NCBI GenBank assembly: GCA_900768625.1
Contig: CAAGDO010000254.1
Span: 1 to 26,651 of the forward strand
Source: Bacteroidaceae bacterium
Lineage (GTDB): Bacteria; Bacteroidota; Bacteroidia; Bacteroidales; Bacteroidaceae
DNA length: 26,651 nucleotides
Direction of reading: 5' to 3'
The translations under genes and the position numbers were made by a program. Each line of letters begins with the position of its first letter. Within the stretch, counting starts at the first letter, position 1. Positions 1 through 7,810 of this stretch are shown piece after piece. Below the pieces are notes generated by a model, which made no database searches, was not told where the DNA came from, and worked only from the letters and a program-made list of their open reading frames with translations.

Positions 1-19
1 ACGTGTGCTCTTCCGATCT
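1..19 (+). other. Illumina adapter remnant at contig end
   Basis: These 19 bases (ACGTGTGCTCTTCCGATCT) are identical to the 3' end of the Illumina TruSeq read-2 adapter. Right after them the reading frame of ftsK is intact from base 22, while the adapter creates an in-frame TAA across bases 19-21. This is untrimmed library sequence, not genome. Anything placed at the left edge, including the apparent GTG start at 28, is an artefact of the truncation. Confidence 0.97.
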
Positions 20-789
20 AAGCAAAGGTGAGAAACATCAAGGAGTACAACGCCAAGTTCAAGTCGCGACAGCTCAATCCCGAAAACGGACATGAATTCA
101 TGCCCTACATTGTGGTCATCATCGATGAGTTTGGCGACCTGATCATGACAGCAGGCAAGGAAGTGGAATTACCCATCGCACGAATCGCTCAGTTGGCACG
201 AGCCGTGGGTATGCACATGGTGATTGCCACACAGCGTCCGACGACAAATATCATCACGGGTACCATCAAAGCCAACTTCCCGGCACGTATGGCCTTCAAG
301 GTGATGTCGCAGATTGATAGCCGAACGATTCTTGACCAAGGCGGTGCGAACCAGCTGATTGGTAAGGGCGATATGCTCTTCCTCGCAGGCAACATGCCCG
401 TGCGTGTGCAATGTGCTTTTGTCGACACGCCGGAAGTGGAACGTATCAACGATTTTGTGAGTCACCAGCAAGGCTATCTTTCAGCCTATGAACTTCCCGA
501 ACCAGAAATGGATGGGGATGAGGGCGGAAAGGCAGGAGATTTGGATTTGTCGAATATTGACCCGATGTTCGAAGAAGCGGCTCGATTGATTGTAGTTCAC
601 CAACAGGGGTCAACATCGCTCATTCAACGCAAATTCTCCATTGGCTACAATCGCGCTGGCCGACTGATGGACCAACTTGAAAAAACGGGTATTGTCGGTC
701 CCGTGAGAGGTTCGAAACCACGTGAAGTGCTCGTCAACGACGAGGTTGAGCTCGATACGATTCTAGCTTCAATCCGAGCACGAAGCTGA
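20..789 (+). CDS. ftsK: DNA translocase FtsK, C-terminal part (5' truncated)
   Basis: This is the last 250-odd residues of the FtsK/SpoIIIE motor, the hexameric ATPase that pumps chromosome termini through the closing septum and activates XerCD recombination at dif. Visible are the Walker B strand (VVIIDEFGDLI), the ATQRP motif that follows it, the motor-domain end (RMAFKVMSQIDSRTILDQGGA, read as blocks) and, after an acidic linker, the gamma winged-helix domain (from about EEAARLIVVHQ to the stop) that reads the polar KOPS sequences. The N-terminal membrane segments, linker and Walker A lie outside the contig. GTG at 28 is an internal valine codon, since the family reads ..VRN..YN.. here. 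It is followed by a lolA-like gene and trxB, the usual Bacteroidales order. Confidence 0.95.
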
Positions 790-815
790 CAAGAAATTCT
801 CCCACCATGCTGATG

Positions 816-878
816 ATAAGCCCATGCAATCGTCTCCAACAAAGGGACTGCGTTGCATGGGCTTATTCTATTTTTTCT
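816..878 (+). terminator. Rho-independent terminator after ftsK
   Basis: A perfect 14-bp inverted repeat (ATAAGCCCATGCAA at 816-829, complement at 853-866) with a 23-nt loop is followed within five bases by a run of six T. It lies 27 bp after the ftsK stop and ends that transcript; the downstream lolA-like gene has its own promoter element. Confidence 0.85.
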
Positions 879-1007
879 TCCTATACTCTTCCTTTTTGCA
901 AGAGTAGCACTATTCATCCGTTTTCAGTACCTTTCTTAAAACTTTCAAACGGAAGGGCAGCAAATCAAAAAAGCGCAAAGAATCTTTCTGATATAGAAAG
1001 AATACGC

Positions 1008-1015
1008 TAACTTTG
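1008..1015 (+). promoter_or_regulatory. Bacteroidetes -7 promoter element for the lolA-like gene
   Basis: TAACTTTG matches the Bacteroidetes sigma-ABfr -7 consensus TAnnTTTG exactly. It lies 27 bp before the ATG at 1043, which would give a leader of about 20 nt. No clear -33 TTG is present at the expected distance (only TTTCTG at 985-990). The element supports the start at 1043 over the upstream in-frame ATG at 1013, which falls inside it. Confidence 0.65.
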
Positions 1016-1042
1016 TGCTCAGTTTCCAAAGTAACACACATT

Positions 1043-1681
1043 ATGAGAATCAAGCATATCCTCCTCACCTGCATCGCTTCATGCACGTTGCAACTCTCTG
1101 CATGGGCACAGGATGCACGGTCCGTACTCAATCAGACGGCGGCAACTCTCCATAAAGCGGGAGGCATAGAAGCCACTTTTGAAGGCACCCAATTCAAAGG
1201 AAAACAAGCTGCAAGCTCAGCTTCAGGAAAAATTGAAGTGATGGGCAATAAATTCAGAATTTCCTCTAATGCTTTTACGACCTGGTTTGACGGTCATACG
1301 CAATGGACGCTGATGGCTGGTAGTGACGAAGTGAACGTGAGCACGCCCACTGCTGCTGAACTCCAGCACATTAATCCCTACACCTTCATCAATCTCTACA
1401 AAAGCGGCTATAACTTGACAGTCAACGACAGCAACTACAAAGGAAAAAGTTGCCACGAAGTGCGTATGAAGGCGCAAGCTCGTTCCAGTAGTATCCAGCT
1501 GCTCATTGCCACCATTGACAAGACCACACACCTCCCCCTTTCCATTCGCATCAAGGACCACAAAGGGCAATGGACGCGTATCAGAGTGAACAGCTTGAAG
1601 ACGCACCGCAGACTGAGCGATTCGAATTTCCGATTCATTGCCAAGCAGCATCCGGGAATTGAAATCATTGACCTGCGATGA
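1043..1681 (+). CDS. lolA: LolA-like outer-membrane lipoprotein carrier protein
   Basis: A 212-residue secreted protein. Residues 1-22 form a signal peptide (MRIKHILLTC.., cleavage after ..LSAWA before QDARS). The mature part has the LolA/LolB-like pattern: an amphipathic first helix (VLNQTAATLHKAGG), then alternating strands such as IEATFEGTQFKG, GKIEVMGNKFRI and TTWFDGHTQWTL. LolA ferries lipoproteins through the periplasm from LolCDE to the outer membrane; Bacteroidetes have several divergent homologues, so the precise substrate is not certain. The position between ftsK and trxB is typical of Bacteroidales. The ATG at 1043 is chosen because the signal peptide begins there and the promoter element overlaps the earlier ATG. 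trxB follows after 79 bp without a visible terminator. Confidence 0.82.
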   Translation: MRIKHILLTCIASCTLQLSAWAQDARSVLNQTAATLHKAGGIEATFEGTQFKGKQAASSASGKIEVMGNKFRISSNAFTTWFDGHTQWTLMAGSDEVNVSTPTAAELQHINPYTFINLYKSGYNLTVNDSNYKGKSCHEVRMKAQARSSSIQLLIATIDKTTHLPLSIRIKDHKGQWTRIRVNSLKTHRRLSDSNFRFIAKQHPGIEIIDLR

Positions 1682-1760
1682 ACACGATGATGCGTCGTTT
1701 CCTGACAAATTAATTGAATTTCCTAAAAACAATCATCATAAAAGAATAAAGAACAGAAAA

Positions 1761-2687
1761 ATGATAAAGTGTCTTATCCTCGGCTCCGGCCCTGCCGGAT
1801 ACACTGCTGCCATCTATGCAGGACGTTCCGGACTTAATCCCGTCGTTTATGAAGGTCTTCAGCCCGGTGGTCAGCTCACGATCACCACTGAGATTGAGAA
1901 CTTCCCTGGCTATCCTGAGGGAGTTGACGCCAACGAGATGATGGACGACCTCCGCAAGCAGGCTGAACGCTTCGGCACAGAAGTTCGTACGGCTACAGCC
2001 ATCCGTGTTGACCTCAGTCAGTCGCCCTATAAGGTATGGTTTGATGACGGCACAGAAGAGGAATGCCTCACGCTGATCATCGCAACAGGTGCTTCTGCGA
2101 AATATCTTGGTTTGGAGGACGAAAAGAAATACCGAGGAATGGGCGTTAGTGCATGTGCCACCTGTGACGGATTCTTCTATCGTAAAAAGACTGTTGCTGT
2201 GGTGGGTGGTGGCGACACTGCCTGCGAAGAGGCCACCTATTTGGCCGGTTTGGCTTCAAAGGTCTATCTCATAGTGCGCAAGCCATTCCTCCGTGCTTCT
2301 CAGGCTATGCAGGACAGAGTGTTTGAGAATCCGAAGATTGAAGTACTCTTCGAGACTAATACGCTTGGACTCTATGGCGAAGACGGCGTGGAAGGTGCCC
2401 ATCTTGTTCATCGTCGTGGAGAAGCAGACGAACGTAAGTATGACCTTCCCATCGACGGATTCTTCCTTGCCATCGGTCATAAGCCTAACAGTGATCTTTT
2501 CACTCCTTGGGTGAAAACAGACGAAACAGGCTACATCCTCACTGAGGAAGGTTCGCCTAGAACTGGAATTCCCGGCGTGTTTGCTGCAGGTGATGTGGCA
2601 GACCCCCACTATCGTCAGGCCATCACGGCTGCGGCAAGCGGCTGCAAGGCTGCCATTGAAGCTGATCGCTATCTGAAGACGCTCTGA
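1761..2687 (+). CDS. trxB: Thioredoxin-disulfide reductase
   Basis: A 308-residue flavoprotein that transfers electrons from NADPH through FAD and a redox disulfide to thioredoxin in the cytoplasm. It shows the FAD-binding GxGxxG at residues 8-13 (GSGPAG), the PGGQLT and ENFPGYPEG blocks, the redox-active CATC at 132-135 inside ACATCDG, the second nucleotide-binding glycine motif (VVGGGDTACEEA, from about 147), an NADPH-phosphate-contacting basic stretch (VRKPFLR) and the C-terminal FAD motif GVFAAGDV. Length is normal for low-molecular-weight TrxB. The ATG at 1761 puts the FAD motif at the expected N-terminus; the reading frame continues upstream to 1638 but that part is not TrxB-like. A long hairpin follows at 2727-2796. 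Confidence 0.96.
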   Translation: MIKCLILGSGPAGYTAAIYAGRSGLNPVVYEGLQPGGQLTITTEIENFPGYPEGVDANEMMDDLRKQAERFGTEVRTATAIRVDLSQSPYKVWFDDGTEEECLTLIIATGASAKYLGLEDEKKYRGMGVSACATCDGFFYRKKTVAVVGGGDTACEEATYLAGLASKVYLIVRKPFLRASQAMQDRVFENPKIEVLFETNTLGLYGEDGVEGAHLVHRRGEADERKYDLPIDGFFLAIGHKPNSDLFTPWVKTDETGYILTEEGSPRTGIPGVFAAGDVADPHYRQAITAAASGCKAAIEADRYLKTL

Positions 2688-2726
2688 TAAGCTTTAAAGG
2701 CAAAGGTTTCTTTATCTCACTCATGA

Positions 2727-2796
2727 AAATATTGGCATGAAAGGTATTCCTCCCATAAAACAACAGTCTGTCGTGGAATACCTTCGTGCCATATTT
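2727..2796 (+). terminator. Long hairpin after trxB, probable terminator
   Basis: Arms at 2727-2750 and 2775-2796 pair over about 21 bp (GGTATTCC/GGAATACC core, ATAT outer part) with two single-base bulges and one T-G pair; the loop is 24 nt. The downstream sequence is pyrimidine-rich (ttcttttctcttt) rather than a clean T run. The hairpin ends 17 bp before the next ATG, so it could instead influence translation of the glycosylase gene. Confidence 0.55.
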
Positions 2797-2813
2797 CATA
2801 TTCTTTTCTCTTT

Positions 2814-3401
2814 ATGGAACGTCATCCCCTTCAACCCTTTCTTCCGCCCAATGCCAGGATTTTGATGCTCGGAAGTTTTCCACCACGGAAACGATGGTCA
2901 ATGGACTTTTTCTATCCGAACATGCAAAACGACATGTGGAGAATCTTTGGGCTTCTTTTCTTTGCCGACAAAGAACACTTTGTGGACAAGTCGAACAAAC
3001 GGTTCGATCAGCAGATGCTGGAACAGTTCCTAAATGAAAAGGGAGTAGCCCTCTATGACACAGCATGTGCCGTGGAACGCTTGCAGGACAATGCTTCTGA
3101 CAAATTCCTGGAAGTGGTGGAACGAACGGATGTACCGTACCTTTTGAGACAGATTCCTGAATGCATGGCAATCGTAACAACCGGACAGAAAGCCACAGAT
3201 ACGTTGCGCTCCACTTTCCATTGCGAAGAACCTCAAGTGGGCAGTTACGTGGAATTTGAGTTTGAAAGTCGCTCCATGCGCCTGTTTCGAATGCCTAGCA
3301 GCAGCCGCGCCTATCCGCTGAAACTGGAGAAAAAAGCAGAAGCTTATGGAACCATGCTCAAGATGGTGGGTCTTCTGACGGAAGAAGCACCTGAAGAGTG
3401 A
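2814..3401 (+). CDS. Uracil-DNA glycosylase superfamily protein (Mug/hypoxanthine-glycosylase-like)
   Basis: A 195-residue protein whose fold signature is that of the uracil-DNA glycosylase superfamily, which removes deaminated bases in base-excision repair. Motif 1 is GSFPP (residues 20-24) followed by WSMDFFYPN and NDMWRIFG, and motif 2 is PSSSRAYP (161-168). Both resemble the GxxPS..FYA.P.N.FW and PSTSPA patterns of the Mug/TDG and hypoxanthine-DNA-glycosylase branches. There are no cysteines arranged as the iron-sulfur cluster of families 4 and 5. The motif 1 residue that activates water in classical UDG (Asp) is not obvious, as in several TDG-like families, so substrate preference is open. 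No promoter was recognised; the start follows the trxB hairpin closely. Confidence 0.75.
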   Translation: MERHPLQPFLPPNARILMLGSFPPRKRWSMDFFYPNMQNDMWRIFGLLFFADKEHFVDKSNKRFDQQMLEQFLNEKGVALYDTACAVERLQDNASDKFLEVVERTDVPYLLRQIPECMAIVTTGQKATDTLRSTFHCEEPQVGSYVEFEFESRSMRLFRMPSSSRAYPLKLEKKAEAYGTMLKMVGLLTEEAPEE

Positions 3402-3576
3402 TCTGCAAAAGGCAAAAAACAGAGATTGTAAGAAGTTGGCAGAGCGGGGCCGTCATCTCTTCCATTTCACCCCGAAAGAAGACACAAAGTGGCTTAAAAC
3501 GGCTGGAAATAACCTTCTCGGCAATTGAGCACGTAAAATCGTGAAGAAAATTCCCCAGTTTGTGGGAAAGAAAATG

Positions 3577-3584
3577 TAACTTTG
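3577..3584 (+). promoter_or_regulatory. Bacteroidetes -7 promoter element for gyrA
   Basis: TAACTTTG is an exact TAnnTTTG match 32 bp before the ATG at 3616. The implied start of transcription, near 3591, leaves a 25-nt leader for ATG 3616 but only about 10 nt for the in-frame TTG at 3601, so it favours ATG 3616. A TTTG at 3559-3562 is spaced too closely (14 bp) to be a good -33 element. Confidence 0.6.
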
Positions 3585-3615
3585 CCATCCACAAACAAGT
3601 TTGACAAAACATTAC

Positions 3616-6192
3616 ATGCTAACAGACGAAGACAGAATTATTAAAGTCAACATAGAGGAGGAAATGAAAACCTCCTACATTGACTACTCCATGTCGGTGA
3701 TTGTGGCACGTGCTCTCCCTGACGTGCGCGACGGCTTCAAGCCCGTTCACCGTAGAATTCTCTATGGTATGATGCGTCTGGGTATCACCCATGACAAGTC
3801 GACCAAGAAATCCGCACGTATCGTAGGTGAGGTGCTCGGTAAATACCATCCTCATGGTGACAGTTCCGTATACGGAGCATTGGTGCGTTTGGCACAGGAT
3901 TGGAACATGCGCTATCCGCTTGTCGACGGACAAGGTAACTTCGGTTCAATGGACGGTGACTCCGCTGCAGCCATGCGTTACACCGAGGCGCGTCTTTCCT
4001 TGGCCGGTGAGGCCATGATGCAGGATCTCGACAAGGAAACGGTGGACATGATGCCGAACTTCGACAACAGCCTCGTTGAACCCACCGTGATGCCAACCCG
4101 AATCCCCAATTTCCTAGTGAACGGGGCAAGCGGTATTGCTGTAGGTATGGCAACCAATGTTCCCACCCACAACCTGGGCGAAGTGATTGATGGTTGCGTT
4201 GCCTACATCGACAATCCCGAGATTGGCATTGACGAACTCATGCACTATGTGAAAGCCCCCGACTTTCCGACGGGCGGTTACATCATGGGTATGCAGGGCG
4301 TCCGCAGTGCCTATGAAACGGGGCGTGGACGTGTGGTCATGCGTGCAAAGACCGAGATCGAGACCGGCGACCAGCATGACACCATTGTGGTGACAGAAAT
4401 CCCCTATGGCGTGAATAAGGCTGAGCTCATCAAGAATATTGCTGATCTGGTCAACACCAAGCGCATTGACGGAATCTCCAACGTGAATGACGAGAGTGAC
4501 CGTGAAGGTCTCCGCATTGTTGTCGACGTTAAGAGAGATGCCAATGCCAATGTTGTGCTCAACAAACTCTTCAAGATGACTGCGTTGCAGACATCATTTG
4601 CCGTGAACTGTATTGCCCTCGTGAAGGGACGTCCCAGATTGCTGACTTTGAAGGATTGCATCAAGTATTTCGTGGAACACCGCCACGAAGTGACCATCCG
4701 CCGCACGCAGTTTGACTTGAGAAAGGCACAGGAACGTGCACATATCCTTGAAGGACTCATCATTGCTTCCGACAACATCGACGAAGTGGTGCGCATCATC
4801 CGAGCTTCTCGCAATCCGCAAATGGCCATCAGCAACCTTATGGAGCGCTTCAGCCTCGATGAGATTCAGGCAAAGGCCATTGTCGACATGCGACTCGCCC
4901 AGCTCACCAACATGCAGCAGGAGAAACTCCACGCCGAGTACAACGAACTTGAAGAACGCATCCGCTACTTCGAGCAGATTCTCAGCGATGATATGCTCTG
5001 CCGAAAAGTGATGAAGGACGAACTCCTTGAAGTGAAGGAAAAGTTTGGCGATGAACGCCGCACTGAAATATGCCTTTCAAGCGAAGAATTCAATCCTGAA
5101 GATTTCTATGCCGATGACGAAGTGGTGATCACCATCTCCCATCTCGGCTACATCAAGCGCACTCCGCTTGCAGATTTCCGCGCACAGAGTCGTGGAGGAG
5201 TAGGCTCAAAGGGCAGCTCCACTCGAGATGCCGACTTCATCGAATACATCTATCCTGCCACGATGCACAACACGATGCTGTTCTTCACAGCTAAGGGACG
5301 TTGCTTCTGGTTGAAGGTGTACGAGATTCCTGAAGGCACGAAGAATTCGAAGGGACGTGCTGTGCAGAATATGCTCAACATTGATCCTGACGATTCTGTG
5401 AATGCATGTCTCCACATCCGCAAGTTGAATGACGCAGAATTCTGCAAGTCCCACTATGTGATGTTCTGCACGAAGCAGGGTATTGTGAAGAAGACCTGCC
5501 TCACGGAATATTCTCGTCCCCGCACGAACGGTGTGAATGCGATCAACATTCGTGAAGACGACCGCGTGGTAGGTGTTGCCCTGACAAACGGAACCGACGA
5601 GATCATCATTGCCGACCGTAACGGACGCGCGGCCCGCTTCGATGAGAATGCCGTTCGCGCCATGGGTCGTACAGCAACCGGTGTTCGAGGTTTCGCACTC
5701 GACGATGATGGTGAAGACGAGGTTGTAGGCATGATTTGCGTGAACGATCCCGAAAACGACACCGTGATGGTTGTCAGCGAAAAGGGCTTCGGAAAACGTT
5801 CTGCCGTTGAAGACTACCGTAAGACCAATCGCGGTGCCAAGGGTGTCAAGACTCTCGACATCACGGAAAAGACGGGTAAGGTTGTGGCCATCAAGTCTGT
5901 CACCGACAACGATGACCTCATGATCATCAATAAGAGCGGCATCACCATCCGCATGAAACTCAGCGACGTACGTATCCAAGGCCGTGCAACCCAGGGAGTT
6001 AAACTCATTGAGCTGAAGAAACGCAACGAGGAAATCTCAAGCGTATGCAAAGTTCCCACTGAAATGGAGGAAGAAGAAAACGGCGAACAGATTGATCATC
6101 TGGAAAATGGCGTTGCAAACACTCCGTTGACGGATAATGATGTAAACGGGAACACGGTTGCCGAAGAATCTGAAAACAACTCCAACGAATAA
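3616..6192 (+). CDS. gyrA: DNA gyrase subunit A
   Basis: An 858-residue GyrA, the DNA-cleaving subunit of the A2B2 gyrase that introduces negative supercoils. With the ATG at 3616 the numbering coincides with E. coli: catalytic tyrosine Y122 in AAAMRYTEA with R121 beside it, and the quinolone-determining region around GKYHPHGDSSVYG with S83. The breakage-reunion core is followed by the C-terminal beta-pinwheel, whose GyrA box is QSRGGVGSKG (524-533), a variant of QRRGGKG. This box, plus later repeats (NSKGRAV, NGRAARF, GRATQGVK), identifies GyrA rather than ParC. The last 45 or so residues are a strongly acidic tail (MEEEENGEQ..SENNSNE). The residue equivalent to E. coli D87 is glycine. gyrB is not in the window. 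Confidence 0.97.
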   Translation: MLTDEDRIIKVNIEEEMKTSYIDYSMSVIVARALPDVRDGFKPVHRRILYGMMRLGITHDKSTKKSARIVGEVLGKYHPHGDSSVYGALVRLAQDWNMRYPLVDGQGNFGSMDGDSAAAMRYTEARLSLAGEAMMQDLDKETVDMMPNFDNSLVEPTVMPTRIPNFLVNGASGIAVGMATNVPTHNLGEVIDGCVAYIDNPEIGIDELMHYVKAPDFPTGGYIMGMQGVRSAYETGRGRVVMRAKTEIETGDQHDTIVVTEIPYGVNKAELIKNIADLVNTKRIDGISNVNDESDREGLRIVVDVKRDANANVVLNKLFKMTALQTSFAVNCIALVKGRPRLLTLKDCIKYFVEHRHEVTIRRTQFDLRKAQERAHILEGLIIASDNIDEVVRIIRASRNPQMAISNLMERFSLDEIQAKAIVDMRLAQLTNMQQEKLHAEYNELEERIRYFEQILSDDMLCRKVMKDELLEVKEKFGDERRTEICLSSEEFNPEDFYADDEVVITISHLGYIKRTPLADFRAQSRGGVGSKGSSTRDADFIEYIYPATMHNTMLFFTAKGRCFWLKVYEIPEGTKNSKGRAVQNMLNIDPDDSVNACLHIRKLNDAEFCKSHYVMFCTKQGIVKKTCLTEYSRPRTNGVNAINIREDDRVVGVALTNGTDEIIIADRNGRAARFDENAVRAMGRTATGVRGFALDDDGEDEVVGMICVNDPENDTVMVVSEKGFGKRSAVEDYRKTNRGAKGVKTLDITEKTGKVVAIKSVTDNDDLMIINKSGITIRMKLSDVRIQGRATQGVKLIELKKRNEEISSVCKVPTEMEEEENGEQIDHLENGVANTPLTDNDVNGNTVAEESENNSNE

Positions 6193-6210
6193 ATCAACAA
6201 CCAAGTGTGT

Positions 6211-6246
6211 GTAGGAGGATGAACAAACCTCCTACCCGCATTTGTC
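6211..6246 (+). terminator. Probable terminator after gyrA
   Basis: A perfect 8-bp stem (GTAGGAGG at 6211-6218, CCTCCTAC at 6228-6235) with a 9-nt loop starts 19 bp after the gyrA stop. It is followed by a modest T-rich stretch (atttgtctt). The 160-bp spacer then leads to the TPR gene; TACCTTTC at 6248-6255 is one base off the -7 consensus and may be that gene's promoter. Confidence 0.55.
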
Positions 6247-6352
6247 TTACCTTTCATATGTTGCAGTGGTGGAAAAAAGAAACTCCACAAAGGTTGTGGC
6301 ATGTCAGAGGTATCAAACCAACAACGAATAACCCTTTCAATCCTGACAAAAC

Positions 6353-7651
6353 ATGAAAAGAACGATTCTCAGCATTGCCCTGACCATGATGGCTAGCGGT
6401 GCATTCGCTCAAAACAGTGCCTTCTATAAGGCACAAGACAAGATGAACAAAGGTGAGCTGACTGAGGCTGCCAGTATCGTCGAGTCGGCTTTGGCAAACC
6501 CCAAAACTTCACAGTTCGCTAAGATTTACAATATCGGCGGACAGATTGAACAGCGCATCTTCAATCCCGAACTCATGAAGGCTGCTCAGAGCATGCCGTT
6601 CGACACAACGCTTTTCTGCACCCACCTCGACAAGAGTATCGAATACTTCACCAAGAGTGAAGAGGCCAACAGAAAACCCGATGAAAAGGGACGCGTGAAG
6701 GCCGACAAGGTGATTGCCATGCAGAACAAGTTGGCTATCTCTCAAATGCTCGACTACTACAACTACGCTGCTATGTTCATGAACGCATGCAACAACAAGG
6801 AGAAGAGTATCGAATACTTCCAGAAGTATGCCGAAATGCCCAAGAACATCGTGTTTTCGCAGGAAGAGACTGACTCTATCTACCAGAGCAAGAAGCAGAA
6901 CTACCAGCAGGTTCGCTTCAACCTCGCTTACCTCTACTATCAGAGCAAGGATTGGGCAAAGACCATTGCTGCCTGCGATGAAGCCTTGAAGGATACCATG
7001 GGCACGCACGACCTCTACGTGATGAAGTTGGCTGCCCAGGGCGAAATGAAGGACTCTGCTGCATGGGTCAACACGCTTCTCGAAGCTTCCACTCGCACCG
7101 GTGCTTCCAACTTCCAGCAGACTCTGCTCTACTACTACATGCAGAACCAGAAGATCAGCGAGGCCGAGGCTCTTGCAGCTAAATTGGTGAGCGACCAGCC
7201 TGACAACAAGAACTCATGGTTCATGAAGGGTGCCATTGAACTCAACGTCAAGAAGGACTATGCTGCCGCTCGTGAAAGCTTCGAGAAGGCTCTTGCCATC
7301 GATCCTGACTACAAGGACGCTCTTTTCAACATGGGTACGGCTTACATCAACGATATCTACGATCAGCGCGTAAGCGGAAAGTTCAAGTACATCGGTACGA
7401 ACCGTCGTATCGAAGGTAAGGGTCAGGCCGCATATGCCAAGGAAAAGGCCATCTACGACAAGGAGCTCGCCACAGTGAAGGGCTACTACAAGAAGGCAAA
7501 GCCCTACTTGGAGCACTTGCGTGAACTCACTCCCGATGAACCCAAGCGTTGGGCTTCCGCACTCCAGATGGTTTACTCCTCACTTCAGATGAAGGAGCAG
7601 GCAAAGGAAATGGATGACCTTCTCGATGCTGCCAACAAGGCAGGCAACTGA
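6353..7651 (+). CDS. Secreted tetratricopeptide-repeat protein
   Basis: A 432-residue protein with a signal peptide (residues 1-19, MKRTILSIAL.., cleavage after GAFA before QNS), so it is exported to the periplasm. The rest is predicted all-helical TPR solenoid; the clearest repeat is at about 283-330 (KGAIELNVKKDYAAARESFE, then ALAIDPDYKDALFNMGTAY). TPR arrays act as protein-protein scaffolds, and no enzymatic motif is visible. The C-terminal part (RELTPDEPKRWASALQMVYSSL) closely resembles the same region of the next gene, pointing to shared ancestry. A TPR protein directly downstream of gyrA is, from memory, common in Bacteroidales. Codon use is strongly biased to C-ending codons and Lys AAG, which suggests high expression. 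Confidence 0.85.
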   Translation: MKRTILSIALTMMASGAFAQNSAFYKAQDKMNKGELTEAASIVESALANPKTSQFAKIYNIGGQIEQRIFNPELMKAAQSMPFDTTLFCTHLDKSIEYFTKSEEANRKPDEKGRVKADKVIAMQNKLAISQMLDYYNYAAMFMNACNNKEKSIEYFQKYAEMPKNIVFSQEETDSIYQSKKQNYQQVRFNLAYLYYQSKDWAKTIAACDEALKDTMGTHDLYVMKLAAQGEMKDSAAWVNTLLEASTRTGASNFQQTLLYYYMQNQKISEAEALAAKLVSDQPDNKNSWFMKGAIELNVKKDYAAARESFEKALAIDPDYKDALFNMGTAYINDIYDQRVSGKFKYIGTNRRIEGKGQAAYAKEKAIYDKELATVKGYYKKAKPYLEHLRELTPDEPKRWASALQMVYSSLQMKEQAKEMDDLLDAANKAGN

Positions 7652-7693
7652 TCCTTTGTTCCCTTCAGTAGGGACAAACAGAAACAAGCATGA

Positions 7694-7742
7694 CAAGTGA
7701 GCCGAATGCTGACTGAATTCAGGTTAGCATTGGGCTTGCTTG
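7694..7742 (+). terminator. Hairpin between the two TPR genes
   Basis: Arms at 7694-7713 and 7723-7742 pair over 20 positions: 16 Watson-Crick, three G-T and one mismatch, around a 9-nt loop TGAATTCAG that is itself nearly self-complementary. Only short T stretches follow (tttgctgcattt). This is a probable terminator of the first TPR gene, 42 bp after its stop. Confidence 0.6.
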
Positions 7743-7810
7743 TTTGCTGCATTTAGACAAATGCAAATCATAGGCAACACAACAATCCCAAACTAGAATA
7801 ACCAGCAACT

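Noticed and set aside
28..30. GTG as start of the ftsK-like gene
   Set aside because: It is an internal valine codon; the gene is cut by the contig end and the preceding in-frame stop is made by adapter sequence.
3601..3603. TTG as start of gyrA
   Set aside because: It would leave only about 10 nt of leader after the promoter, and ATG 3616 gives numbering identical to E. coli GyrA.
5206..5979. 257-codon minus-strand frame inside gyrA
   Set aside because: It is antisense to conserved gyrA coding sequence and has no independent promoter or family character.
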